Below, piece by piece: positions 8,189-17,074 of a DNA stretch of 64,000 nucleotides. The stretch spans positions 1 through 64,000 of the forward strand of contig JAOTYM010000003.1 of NCBI GenBank assembly GCA_029861845.1, written 5' to 3'. Each line of letters starts with the position of its first letter. The stretch's first letter is position 1. Source of the stretch: Gammaproteobacteria bacterium. Its GTDB lineage: Bacteria; Pseudomonadota; Gammaproteobacteria; Acidiferrobacterales; SPGG2. A program made the translations under genes and the position numbers. The notes beneath the pieces are model-generated. The model saw only the letters and a program-made list of their open reading frames with translations, made no database searches and had not been told where the DNA came from.

Positions 8189-9049
8189 CTAGTTCACATC
8201 ACAGATGACCTTGACTACTGTCTTTCTTGTACGTAGTTCTGAGCCGAAGCGCATGTAGCGTTTTTCAGTAAGGTCGCTGACATCGAGCGGTGGCTTGGCT
8301 GCACCCGTTCTTGCAAGACCAATTTGTCCCAACATATTCGTTAACGTGATCGGCGCTACGGTCATCAACCGTCCACGTCGATGTGAGCTGGAGCTGTGAA
8401 CGCCGATGACCGCGCCGCTCGTGTCTAGCATTGGGCCACCACTGATGCCGCCCAGTGATTTAATGCCGGGTGGATAAGTGTTGCGCACGCTCCACACCAG
8501 CACCGGCTCGACAAATCTGTAGCGACCTACGGTGCGCTGGCGAGCCCGTCCGAGTAGCAGCGTATGTACTTGTGCCCATTCACCACCGGGGTAGCCGAAG
8601 CCGAATCCCTTTTGCCCGCGGTGCAGCATACGCATCTTAACGGGCCACGGTCGATTCGTCTGACTCGGGATCGAAAAGAGGGCGATATCGGCGCTTGCAT
8701 GAATCGTCACCGCCGATGCCAGACGCGCGCGTTGGCGGCCCGTGACAATGCCTACCTGGTCGCAGCCGTCTACGACATGACGCGCTGTCATCCAATAGCC
8801 AGTTTTATGGACGGGGAAGGCTGAGCCTATGACATCGCGGCGCTCATCGATCTCAACCTCGAGGATGGGGTCACTTGGCGATTGTGGGTCAAGGCCTTCA
8901 CCGATGGTGATCGGTGGTGGGGGCGGAGCCGGCTCAATAGTTCGTTGTGGAATAGGGCGGCGTACTGGCGGTTGAGGTTTATCGATGTTGTCCAGAATAG
9001 CCAGGACCACTGCCAGCAAGAAAACCACCAACAGCCGTAGATATCTCAA
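8189..9049 (-). CDS. Membrane-anchored trypsin-like serine protease
   Basis: 286 residues: an N-terminal hydrophobic helix (about 3-19), a proline-rich linker (about 26-46), and a chymotrypsin-fold domain with a full catalytic triad, His91 (TARHVVDGC), Asp121 (SADIALF) and Ser203 (GGISGGPM). No PDZ domain is attached, so it is unlike DegP/DegS. The protease domain is expected in the periplasm. It starts 9 bp after the DUF350 gene ends, so the two are likely co-transcribed. Confidence 0.82.
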   Translation of the reverse strand: MRYLRLLVVFLLAVVLAILDNIDKPQPPVRRPIPQRTIEPAPPPPPITIGEGLDPQSPSDPILEVEIDERRDVIGSAFPVHKTGYWMTARHVVDGCDQVGIVTGRQRARLASAVTIHASADIALFSIPSQTNRPWPVKMRMLHRGQKGFGFGYPGGEWAQVHTLLLGRARQRTVGRYRFVEPVLVWSVRNTYPPGIKSLGGISGGPMLDTSGAVIGVHSSSSHRRGRLMTVAPITLTNMLGQIGLARTGAAKPPLDVSDLTEKRYMRFGSELRTRKTVVKVICDVN

Positions 9050-9058
9050 GGTACCACG

Positions 9059-9472
9059 CTAACCAGCGATAACAGCCGCATTTAGGGCCGCGACCGAAAG
9101 CTTGACCGACATTAGCCAGAGGGCTGCCCCGATCTCGCCGTCGACAATACGTTTTGGTAGATCCTTGAGTACAAGGTCGGCGATACGATAACAAGCAAGC
9201 TGTATCACTAGGGTTACGAATCCCCAAATCAAGATATCTAAGGCATTCACGCTCGCGGCCAGGCAGAAGGCGAGAGGAATGCCTAGCCCGAGCACCGCGC
9301 CAGAGAGCGAAATGGCCGCTGCTATGTTGCCCTGCCGAATCAACTGGATTTCGTGGTACGGGGTGATCAGGTGATAGATGCTGATGCCAGCGGCCAACAT
9401 CGCGACCGCCACGAGGAAATGGAGGATTAATACGGGAAACCCCGAGAGCAGACTTTGGATAACGGCTTCCAC
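9059..9472 (-). CDS. DUF350 family membrane protein
   Basis: 137 residues with four predicted transmembrane helices. The pattern HEIQLIRQGNIAAAISLSGA followed by a hydrophobic stretch and a second similar half matches DUF350 (UPF0719) proteins, which consist of two related helical pairs. The molecular function of the family is unknown. It is the first gene of a two-gene leftward operon with the serine protease, which may point to a shared envelope role. Confidence 0.8.
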   Translation of the reverse strand: MEAVIQSLLSGFPVLILHFLVAVAMLAAGISIYHLITPYHEIQLIRQGNIAAAISLSGAVLGLGIPLAFCLAASVNALDILIWGFVTLVIQLACYRIADLVLKDLPKRIVDGEIGAALWLMSVKLSVAALNAAVIAG

Positions 9473-9597
9473 GCTATGCCTCTAACCTTTGCTTGCCCAG
9501 TAGTGTCGCACAGCTTTGAAGCTAGGACGAGCGCTGCCGCGGCAGTTGGTCATGCGATCGCCTGGCGTTAGTATTACCTTACGATCAGGTGGAGCCG

Positions 9598-9900
9598 GTG
9601 TGTGCTAAAAAGATTAGCGTCGATCGCTTGCAAAAACAGGCGGAAGAAATTCGCGCCGACATAAAGCATCTTGAGCAGGTCGAGGACGTCTTAGACGAGG
9701 CGCGGGGTGAGTTGGAGCATGAATTGCGACGAGCGGGGGACGCGCTGGTGAGAGCGGGCGGACGTTCCTGGGATGTCGAAAACCGGATTAAGGAGTTGAA
9801 AGGCAATATCGCGCTCAATCGCAAAGACCTGGAAGAAAATAAAAAGCAGCGGCAAGAATTCGAAACGCATCTTAAGAATATCGAGCAAGAACTCTCCTAG
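9598..9900 (+). CDS. Small coiled-coil protein of unknown function
   Basis: About 100 residues, highly charged, with heptad-like patterns through almost its whole length (LQKQAEEIRADIKHLEQVED and later RIKELKGNIALNRKDLEENK), so an elongated coiled coil is expected. There is no signal peptide or membrane helix. The GTG at 9598 is preferred because AGGTGGAG sits just upstream; an earlier GTG at 9589 lies inside that site. Its 3' end overlaps the 3' end of the convergent methyltransferase gene by 4 bp. No family was recognised. Confidence 0.6.
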   Translation: MCAKKISVDRLQKQAEEIRADIKHLEQVEDVLDEARGELEHELRRAGDALVRAGGRSWDVENRIKELKGNIALNRKDLEENKKQRQEFETHLKNIEQELS

Positions 9901-11456
9901 AAATCCGTAGGCGCGCCACCTTCTTCTTTGCGCTTGATGACAAAAGCCTCAAGTTCCTCCCGCACGCTCTCGTCCATTGGCGGCGGTGTATACTCTTTGA
10001 TGAGTTGTTTCCAAAGTTTGTTGGCGCGTTCCAGTACTGTTTCCGAACCCGCTTCTTCCCAACTCTCAAAATTACGCCAATCGGAAAGAAACGGGCTATA
10101 AAAAGCAGTGCGGTAACGGCTTTGTGTATGATCGCAACCGAAAAAGTGCCCAGTGGAATCTACTTCTCGGATTGCATCGAATGCAAGATCGTCATCGGCG
10201 GTGGAAATCTGTTGATGGTAATAAATAAATTGTTGTAGGACTTCACAATCCATGACGAATTTCTCAAAGCTTGCTGCAAGGCCGCCCTCAAGCCAGCCGG
10301 CAGAATGGAACATGATATTGGCATGGCCGCTCGTGCTACCCCAAAGCGAAAACACACTCTCCCACATGGCTTGCGCGTCGGCACAGTTCGCGGCGTTGGC
10401 GTTGGACGCGCGCAAGGGTAGTTTGTAGCGTCGCGCTAACTGACCCGAGATCTGCATGGCACGCATGTATTCTGGTGTACCAAACGCAGGTGCACCCGAC
10501 TTCATGTCGACATTTGATGTAAAAGCGCCGTAAACCACAGGCGCCCCTGATCTCACCGCTTGCAGCAATGCGATCGCAGCCAGGCACTCGGCCGTTTGTT
10601 GGGCCAGGGCGCCGGCAAGCGTTACCGGGGCCATGGCACCAGCAAGCGTAAATGGTGTGACGACAACGCATTGGTTACGTCGGGCCAGACGCATGGCGCC
10701 ATCGAGCATTGGCCAATCGTGCTTTAACGGAGAGGAGGAATTGATGTTGGTAAAGATTCGCGGCGTGGTATCAAATTCTTCATGTGTTAATCCAGCGGCG
10801 ATTCGAAACATTTCTATGGCGTCTTCAACCCGTGCCGCGCCCAATGAGTAAGCATGCGATGCCTTGTCGGTAAGCGTTAGCTTGTCGTATAGCGCATCGA
10901 GGTGGCGGATCGACGCATGGATATCGACCGGTTCGACTGGATAGCCACCGATCATATGAAGGCAATTGAAGGTCTGTGATAGCTTTAGAAAATTCTGGTA
11001 GTCGGCGCGATTACCCATGCGGCGCCCGCGGTCAATATCGGTTGAATTCGGTGGGCTGGATACCGGGCTAAAGGCGAGCTTGTCCCCGCCAATGAAGATC
11101 TTACGCGAGGGATTGCGAGGTGTAATCGTAAACATCGACGGGGCTTTAGCGACCTGTTGCATAACGAAGTCCCGATCCATTCGCACACGATCGGAATCCG
11201 ATGCGACATCACAACCGGCGTCTTTCAAGATTGTCTTTGCTTCTTCGTTGAGAAAGTCGATGCCGATTTCCTCGAGTACGCGCATGGCGGTGTCATGGAT
11301 GCGCTCGATGCCGTCGGCGTCTAGTGGCTCAATGGGCTTATCGGCGTATTGCAGCTGCTTCCACTCGAGTTGTTCTAGGGTGGGTCGTCGCTGCTGGACG
11401 CCTTGCTTGCGGCGCCGACGTCCGCGTTTTTCGCCGGCCACTGATTCCTCAACCAT
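9897..11456 (-). CDS. Trimethylamine/glycine-betaine methyltransferase family (MttB-like), non-pyrrolysine
   Basis: 519 residues covering the full MttB superfamily fold (TIM barrel). Motifs include ERIHDTAMRVLEEIG near the N-terminus, SSSPLKHDWPMLDGAM, and a central NANAANCADAQAMWES segment. The reading frame is unbroken, with no in-frame amber codon, so this belongs to the non-pyrrolysine branch, some members of which demethylate glycine betaine or related quaternary amines onto a corrinoid protein. No corrinoid protein is visible nearby. A strong ribosome-binding site (GGAGGAG) precedes the ATG. It lies 25 bp after the SDR gene, in the same direction. Confidence 0.85.
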   Translation of the reverse strand: MVEESVAGEKRGRRRRKQGVQQRRPTLEQLEWKQLQYADKPIEPLDADGIERIHDTAMRVLEEIGIDFLNEEAKTILKDAGCDVASDSDRVRMDRDFVMQQVAKAPSMFTITPRNPSRKIFIGGDKLAFSPVSSPPNSTDIDRGRRMGNRADYQNFLKLSQTFNCLHMIGGYPVEPVDIHASIRHLDALYDKLTLTDKASHAYSLGAARVEDAIEMFRIAAGLTHEEFDTTPRIFTNINSSSPLKHDWPMLDGAMRLARRNQCVVVTPFTLAGAMAPVTLAGALAQQTAECLAAIALLQAVRSGAPVVYGAFTSNVDMKSGAPAFGTPEYMRAMQISGQLARRYKLPLRASNANAANCADAQAMWESVFSLWGSTSGHANIMFHSAGWLEGGLAASFEKFVMDCEVLQQFIYYHQQISTADDDLAFDAIREVDSTGHFFGCDHTQSRYRTAFYSPFLSDWRNFESWEEAGSETVLERANKLWKQLIKEYTPPPMDESVREELEAFVIKRKEEGGAPTDF

Positions 11457-11481
11457 TCATCTCCTCCACACGAGCGAGCCT

Positions 11482-12318
11482 TCATTTCATAATAGGAGGC
11501 GCATTATATTGAACTTCGGTTTGCGAGGTAATTAGCGCCGCTTCGAGATCTATCGAGTCGGTCGTCGGTGTATCGCCAGGGGACCGAAATGCTTGGCACA
11601 CCGGCATGAGTTGCATGCTATTGATGTTGACATGCGAGGGGCGGGTGACCGCCCAGTGGATGGCGTCCGCGATGTCATCAGCCGTGAGGGTCTCGGTACC
11701 CGCATAGAACGCATCGACCTTGAATTGATCGCCCCTGTATCGTGTAGACGAGAATTCGGTGTTGCCCACCATCCCGGGCACGATCTCGGTAACGCGAATA
11801 GGCGTACCAAGAAGATCTGAACGCAAATTGGTGCTGAATCGATGGACAAACACTTTGGTGGCGCCGTACACGGCATTTCCCGGGGACGGAAACTGACCCG
11901 TTACCGAGCCGATGTTAATGATGTGGCCACGATTGCGTTCGATCATGCCTGGCAGAAGCATATGGGTACCGAATAGCAGACCCTTCACGTTCGTATCGAT
12001 CATGGTTTCCCAATCCTTGTAGTCGGTGCGATAGGCCGGGTCGCGGCTGAGGGCTAGCCCGGCATTGTTCACGAGCACGTCGACGACGGCGAAGGCCTCT
12101 GGCAACTCTCGAATGGCAGTTGCATAAGCAGTCGTATCACGGATGTCGAAGGCCGCGGTGTGTACTCGGCTCGAATCGAGTTCGTTCTTCACGGCCTCAA
12201 GCTTGTCACTACGGCGACCCGTGAGGATCAACTTGGCACCATCAGCCGTGAAGCGTCGGGCCGCGGCAGCACCGAAACCAGAGGTTGCACCAGTGATGAA
12301 GATAGTCAGGTCCACCAA
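11482..12318 (-). CDS. Short-chain dehydrogenase/reductase (YdfG-like)
   Basis: 278 residues of the classical SDR type. The cofactor motif TGATSGFG (9-16), NNAG (84-87) and the catalytic set Ser138, Tyr151 and Lys155 (YGATK) are all present. The first basic residues after the glycine motif (GRRSDKL) suggest a preference for NADP(H). It resembles YdfG-type enzymes acting on 3-hydroxy acids or serine. The C-terminus has about 25 residues beyond the usual end. It is the first gene of a two-gene operon with the MttB-family gene. Confidence 0.88.
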   Translation of the reverse strand: MVDLTIFITGATSGFGAAAARRFTADGAKLILTGRRSDKLEAVKNELDSSRVHTAAFDIRDTTAYATAIRELPEAFAVVDVLVNNAGLALSRDPAYRTDYKDWETMIDTNVKGLLFGTHMLLPGMIERNRGHIINIGSVTGQFPSPGNAVYGATKVFVHRFSTNLRSDLLGTPIRVTEIVPGMVGNTEFSSTRYRGDQFKVDAFYAGTETLTADDIADAIHWAVTRPSHVNINSMQLMPVCQAFRSPGDTPTTDSIDLEAALITSQTEVQYNAPPIMK

Positions 12319-12791
12319 CTTTTCATTCTACGCACCACCGAGCGTGTGGTCACCCATGAACGCTTTGAAGCGTACGAGCGAAAGAGGCCCACAACAAAGA
12401 CTGGAACGGCTGCCTACAGAACTTTGAGTCCGGGCTCGAAGTTGGGGCCTGAACCCCACGGCCGAAGATGTTTTCGTAAATCCCCTCGCCGCCGCCTATC
12501 AATGCTTGGCGGTGGGTGCCAGCCGGCACCGAGTTGCGGTTTGAGAGCACCCCAGGTCATGTTCTGGGCTATACTTTTAGAAACACTCAAAGGTTTTGTT
12601 CCATGGAGTGGGGGTATGGGTCGATTCCATAGCGTGTACGTTCAACGGACGATACTGAGCGTGGATCTATGTTACAGAAGGGCATACGTATGGCGTAGAG
12701 CCCAGGCCCGGCCCTGTCCTCAACCCTCTTTCTGGACCAATAGCACGCGCTAGGCGCTCGTAATCCGCTTGCTCACGGATGAGGCACGCTC
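12319..12791. other. Intergenic region between the SDR and HD-GYP genes
   Basis: About 470 bp between divergent genes. A TATACT at 12571-12576 could be the -10 box of the rightward HD-GYP gene, but no convincing -35 box is at the right distance. A rightward open frame crossing the region has no family features and overlaps the SDR gene, so I do not call it a gene. Confidence 0.4.
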
Positions 12792-14111
12792 ATGAAAAAG
12801 AAGATTGATGTGCGCGACCTAAGGGTGGGGATGTATGTCTACGAGCTGGACCGACCGTGGCGTGAGACGCCATTCCCGTTCCAGGGATTTCAGATCGAGA
12901 GTGACGAAGATATCGGCCAGCTTAAGCAGCACTGCGAACATGTCTTCATAGACGCCGATCGTAGCCTCGGAACAGTCTCACCGATTCAAGCATGGCGCGC
13001 GCCGCGGCCAGTGTCGGCAGAAAGGAAAACAGGGCCTGAAGCGGAGCTCCAAGAGGTTGTCGAAAAGACCACTGCCCATCGTCCGAGGCGAGTGTATCAA
13101 GATCAGACCACCGTCGAAGAGGAGGCTCGAGTTATCAAAGAAACCCACGAGCAGGCTATCAGCTTGGTTTACTCAGTCATGGAGGACGTACAGCGCGGTA
13201 AAGTCTTCGATGTTGAGACCGCTAAGAAGATAGTGCATGACATGGCACAGAGTGTGGTGCGGAATCCGGATGCGTTGATTTGTTTTACCCATTTAAAGAA
13301 GAGGCATGAGTACACGGCCCTACATTCGCTAAGAGTGTGTATTCTAGCGCTCGTGTTCGGGCGTCACCTGGGATTCGATGAAGACGTATTGAATGTCCTT
13401 GGTGTCGGCGCACTACTGCACGACATTGGAAAGATGAAAGTCCCGCTGGAAATCTTAAACAAGCCAGGCAAGCTTACTGAACATGAGTCGCGCATCATGA
13501 GAAACCATGTGCCATACGGAATTAGCGCGCTGGAGCAAGCTAAAGGTATCCCTAAAAGAGCCATTGAAGTTGCACGCCTACACCATGAGCGCTATGGCGG
13601 GACCGGATATATGGACAAACTCAAGGGGGACCAGATCAGCGAGTTTGGATTGATAGGTGCGATCGTCGATGTCTACGACGCAATCACTAGCGATCGACCC
13701 TATGGTCATGGCATTTCGACCCTCGATGCGTTGAACAAGATGTACGGCTGGCGACGAACGCACTTTCATCCTCATCTGGTAGAGCAATTTATTCAATGTA
13801 TGGGTATTTTCCCGATCGGCAGCCTCGTTAGACTAAACAGCCATGACATCGGTGTGGTTAAAACGATGAATCGTGCCCAAAGGCTTAAGCCGCAGGTGAT
13901 GCTCGTCCTCAAACCTGATAAAACACGCCACCCCTTCAGAAGAACGGTTGATCTCGCCCGTGAAACAGACGGTCGAGGCCGACCCTACGAAATAACAAGT
14001 GCTCTCCCCGCTGGCTTATATGGAATCCAGCCGGTCGATTACTTGCCGGTCGCGGCTATGGTGCAACCTTCCCCGGCGTCTGTCGCGCATCATAAGAAAC
14101 GGCAGCGATAA
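12792..14111 (+). CDS. HD-GYP domain cyclic-di-GMP phosphodiesterase with N-terminal DUF3391
   Basis: 439 residues. The N-terminus (KKIDVRDLRVGMYVYELDRPW) is the DUF3391 domain found before many HD-GYP enzymes; a linker follows to about residue 150, then the HD-GYP domain. The metal-binding HD is at 210-211 (LLHDIGKMKVPLEIL), and HHERYGGTGYM (264-274) corresponds to the HHE...GxGYP motif with Met instead of Pro. The rest of the metal site (RVCILALVFG, DVYDAITSDRPY) looks intact. It should hydrolyse c-di-GMP in the cytoplasm and so favour motility over biofilm. No signal-receiver domain is attached. Confidence 0.9.
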   Translation: MKKKIDVRDLRVGMYVYELDRPWRETPFPFQGFQIESDEDIGQLKQHCEHVFIDADRSLGTVSPIQAWRAPRPVSAERKTGPEAELQEVVEKTTAHRPRRVYQDQTTVEEEARVIKETHEQAISLVYSVMEDVQRGKVFDVETAKKIVHDMAQSVVRNPDALICFTHLKKRHEYTALHSLRVCILALVFGRHLGFDEDVLNVLGVGALLHDIGKMKVPLEILNKPGKLTEHESRIMRNHVPYGISALEQAKGIPKRAIEVARLHHERYGGTGYMDKLKGDQISEFGLIGAIVDVYDAITSDRPYGHGISTLDALNKMYGWRRTHFHPHLVEQFIQCMGIFPIGSLVRLNSHDIGVVKTMNRAQRLKPQVMLVLKPDKTRHPFRRTVDLARETDGRGRPYEITSALPAGLYGIQPVDYLPVAAMVQPSPASVAHHKKRQR

Positions 14112-14429
14112 GCATTTAGCACCGAAGCCGCTTTAACGCATTGTCGTGAGGCAAGCGCGTGTACGGCGTCTGTCCAGGGGGCATAATTGCAATTTGGGTA
14201 GACGCGGCGCGGGGGCATGACGCCAGTGCGAGGAAAGCAATGAATGACGAGTCGTCCAGTTGGATGCAAATATCTATGGATGGTGGCCGCTGAGCTCCTC
14301 GTCTACTATTTCGCTTAACTTAATCAACGAGTTACATCGCCTTTAGCGGCGAATCTTCCCAAACGCGCTTGCCGATGGTTTACTGTCCATTAGCAAGGCC
14401 GCGAAGAATGCTGAATGCAAGGAGGGGTC
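14112..14429. other. Intergenic region after the HD-GYP gene
   Basis: About 318 bp with no supported gene. Short frames lack ribosome-binding sites. The ribosome-binding site of the next gene (AAGGAGGGG) is at its right end. No hairpin with a T-run was found after the HD-GYP stop. Confidence 0.4.
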
Positions 14430-14720
14430 ATGTACGCGCGTTTGGTGACACTCAAACTTAAACCGGGGAGCATGTCGACGGCAGAGAAACTGGCTGATCA
14501 AGCGGTTTCGGTAATAAGAGGTCTGAAGGGGTTCAAAGACGTGACGTTCTTTGGCAACAACGAAACCGGCGAATACGGCAGCTTGAGTCTTTGGGAAACG
14601 GAGAAAGACGCCGAGGCCGTAAGCAACGCGACTAAGCTTCAGATTCGTGACGTTATTGGCGACCTTCTCATAGAGCGACCAATGGTTCGTATCTGCGAAG
14701 TCTACGGACCTAAAGGGTGA
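14430..14720 (+). CDS. Small dimeric alpha/beta-barrel (ABM-like) protein
   Basis: About 96 residues starting MYARLVTLKLKPG, with the beta-alpha-beta pattern of the ABM/dimeric alpha-beta-barrel fold: first strand, helix STAEKLADQAVSVI, strand DVTFFGN, strand YGSLSLWET and a long helix. The ATG at 14430 follows a strong ribosome-binding site (AAGGAGGGG). Members are small monooxygenases or haem- or aldehyde-related enzymes; no activity can be assigned here. It stands alone between the HD-GYP gene and the convergent ppk1. Confidence 0.65.
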   Translation: MYARLVTLKLKPGSMSTAEKLADQAVSVIRGLKGFKDVTFFGNNETGEYGSLSLWETEKDAEAVSNATKLQIRDVIGDLLIERPMVRICEVYGPKG

Positions 14721-14746
14721 GGTGAAGTAGGTGCGAGCGGCAGCGG

Positions 14747-17008
14747 CTACTTGATATTCCGGCGCCCAATCCCTTGCTGTTTCCGCCGCTTGAGTCGCTG
14801 CGACGCCTTCAAGCGTTCATAAGCAAGCTGAACTAACGTTTCCTGACCACCCTTACTGCCCTCCTCGCTCGGTTGCCGTTGGACATAGGTGCCATCCGAA
14901 CGCATATCCCAGGCATTGCGATGGTCAGCGAGGTGAGTGTCGAGAATCTGTCGCAATTCCGCTCGCAAGTCCGCATCTTCTACCGGCGCTAACACTTCCA
15001 CGCGGTGCTCTAAATTACGCATCATGATGTCGGCCGAGCCAATGTAAAATTCTTCGTTACCGTCATTTCGGAAATAGTAGACGCGACTATGTTCAAGAAA
15101 CCGGCCAACGACGCTGATAACATGCACGTTATCAGATAGGCCGGGGATACCCGGTCGCAACCGACAGGTATCGCGTACAATGAGATCCACTCGCACACCA
15201 GCCTGTGAAGCCCGATAGAGCGCTTTGGTAATGTCAACGTCTTCCAAGGCATTCATCTTGAATTGGATTAAGCCGGGCGATTTCTCTGAGTGCGAATCGA
15301 TCTCACGTTGAATTTTCTTGAGTAACGATCGCTTCAACACCTTCGGCGCGGGCAAAATCTTGCGGTAGTCACGTTTGGGTGTATAGCCTGTGGTGAGATA
15401 ATTGAAGAGTTCAGTCAGGTCTCGACCAATCGTCTCATCGCAGGTCAGCAATCCAAGGTCGGTATACAGCCTAGCGGTGCCGGCATGATAGTTGCCCGTA
15501 CCAGCATGGGCGTACAAGCGAAGCTTATTGTAATCGTTGCGTACGACGAGAATGACCTTGCAGTGAGTCTTTAGGCCGAGCACGCCGTAAGTGACGTGGA
15601 TACCCGCTTCCTCCATGCGGCTTGCCCAGCGAATGTTGGCCGCCTCATCGAATCTCGCCTGTAGCTCTACTGCGACCGCAACTTGCTTACCATTTCTCGC
15701 GGCGTCGATAAGGTAGTCGATTACCTTGGTATCGGCGGACGTGCGGTAGAGGGTCATCTTGATTGCCCTTACCTTAGGATCTCGACTCGCCTCCTTTAAG
15801 AAACGTTCAACTGACGTAGAAAATGACTGGTAAGGATGTTGCAACAAAATCGAACCGACCTCGCGGATGATGTAAAAGATACTTCGCGAATCAACTAACT
15901 TCGGGTGATCGAGCGGCCGGTGTGGCGGGTCGTGAAGCAATGGCGCTTCAAGCGCGCACAACTCAAACAGGTCTCGCATCGCCATCATCCCGTCGGTTTC
16001 GAACACGTCGGCCGCTTCGTCCAAGCCCAGCTCTGCCGCCAGCATGCCACGACGGTCCGGGTGCATATCCTCTTGCACAACTACGCGAACAATCCTTGCA
16101 AACTTTCGGCCACGCAATTCGGATTCGATCATTGCCAATAGATCTTCCGCCTGATCTTCGTCGCGCAATGTGTTGGCATTGCGGGTTACATGGAATAGTT
16201 CACAGACCTCGATCTGCATCTTGGGGAACAATAAATCGAGATTGTGAGACATGACCTGTTCTAACGGGACCAACCGCTTGGAATCACCAACTCGCAAGAA
16301 ACGCGGAATACCTGAACCTACCGGTACTTTAACGCGAGCGAGGTGCCGCTGTTCGTCATTGGCGTAGCGCAAGGTGACCAACAGATTGAGCGATAGATTG
16401 GAGATAAACGGGAACGGATGGGCTTGATCCACCGCCTGTGGCGTTACCAGCGGAAAAATGTTCTTTAAGTAACTATCACGCAACTCCTTTTGCTCGTCTT
16501 TCTTGAGCGAGTCGTAGGTGACAACGTAGATCCCGTGTTCCCGAAGTGCTTTCAGTAGTTTCGGCAGCAGCCGATTCTTTTGTGCCTCTATTTCGCGCAC
16601 AACAGCACAACATTCGTCGATCTGTTGTTGCGGGGTGCGGCCATCCACGGTCAGGTCGCGTAACCCGGCCCCGACTTGCTGTTTAAGACCACCGATGCGT
16701 TTCATGAAGAACTCATCAAGATTAGAACTTACGATGGCCATGAACTTGATGCGTTCGAGTAATGGCGTGCGGTTATCTTGCGCCTCATGTAATACGCGGC
16801 GGTTGAATTCCAACCATGTCAGCTCGCGATTCAGATAGAGGGCGGGAGAGGTGAAGTCGATTTCCTCCTTGGCCTTCTTGTCGGGCCCCACCTTATCTGT
16901 TATCGGCTTGTTGGTGTCAGCCTTACTATCTTTACCAGATTTCTGAACCGTAATAGGTGGTGTTGCACCTGCTACCGGCGTCGGCGTAGCCGGTGCTTTA
17001 GTCGTCAT
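14747..17008 (-). CDS. ppk1: Polyphosphate kinase 1
   Basis: 753 residues; makes inorganic polyphosphate from ATP, and the reverse. After a low-complexity Thr/Pro/Lys-rich N-terminal extension of about 50 residues come the PPK N domain (LYLNRELTWLEFNRRVL, about 57-73), the middle domain and two PLD-like catalytic domains. The two histidines equivalent to E. coli His435 and His454 are present (His482 in GLKTHCK and His501 in YAHAGTGNY). The extension makes it longer than the typical 690 residues. ppk2 lies 66 bp upstream on the same strand, so the pair is probably co-transcribed. Confidence 0.96.
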   Translation of the reverse strand: MTTKAPATPTPVAGATPPITVQKSGKDSKADTNKPITDKVGPDKKAKEEIDFTSPALYLNRELTWLEFNRRVLHEAQDNRTPLLERIKFMAIVSSNLDEFFMKRIGGLKQQVGAGLRDLTVDGRTPQQQIDECCAVVREIEAQKNRLLPKLLKALREHGIYVVTYDSLKKDEQKELRDSYLKNIFPLVTPQAVDQAHPFPFISNLSLNLLVTLRYANDEQRHLARVKVPVGSGIPRFLRVGDSKRLVPLEQVMSHNLDLLFPKMQIEVCELFHVTRNANTLRDEDQAEDLLAMIESELRGRKFARIVRVVVQEDMHPDRRGMLAAELGLDEAADVFETDGMMAMRDLFELCALEAPLLHDPPHRPLDHPKLVDSRSIFYIIREVGSILLQHPYQSFSTSVERFLKEASRDPKVRAIKMTLYRTSADTKVIDYLIDAARNGKQVAVAVELQARFDEAANIRWASRMEEAGIHVTYGVLGLKTHCKVILVVRNDYNKLRLYAHAGTGNYHAGTARLYTDLGLLTCDETIGRDLTELFNYLTTGYTPKRDYRKILPAPKVLKRSLLKKIQREIDSHSEKSPGLIQFKMNALEDVDITKALYRASQAGVRVDLIVRDTCRLRPGIPGLSDNVHVISVVGRFLEHSRVYYFRNDGNEEFYIGSADIMMRNLEHRVEVLAPVEDADLRAELRQILDTHLADHRNAWDMRSDGTYVQRQPSEEGSKGGQETLVQLAYERLKASQRLKRRKQQGIGRRNIK

Positions 17009-17074
17009 GAGTTTGTGTCCTCAACATTCGCGAGTTGGCCCGATATGGGTATTGAACATGGTGGCGCGCCCCGA

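Noticed and set aside
9897-11456. Pyrrolysine-dependent trimethylamine methyltransferase
   Set aside because: The frame is complete with no in-frame amber codon, and no pyl genes are nearby.
12160-12753. 197-residue rightward frame overlapping the SDR gene and the spacer
   Set aside because: No ribosome-binding site or family features; it overlaps a real gene on the other strand.
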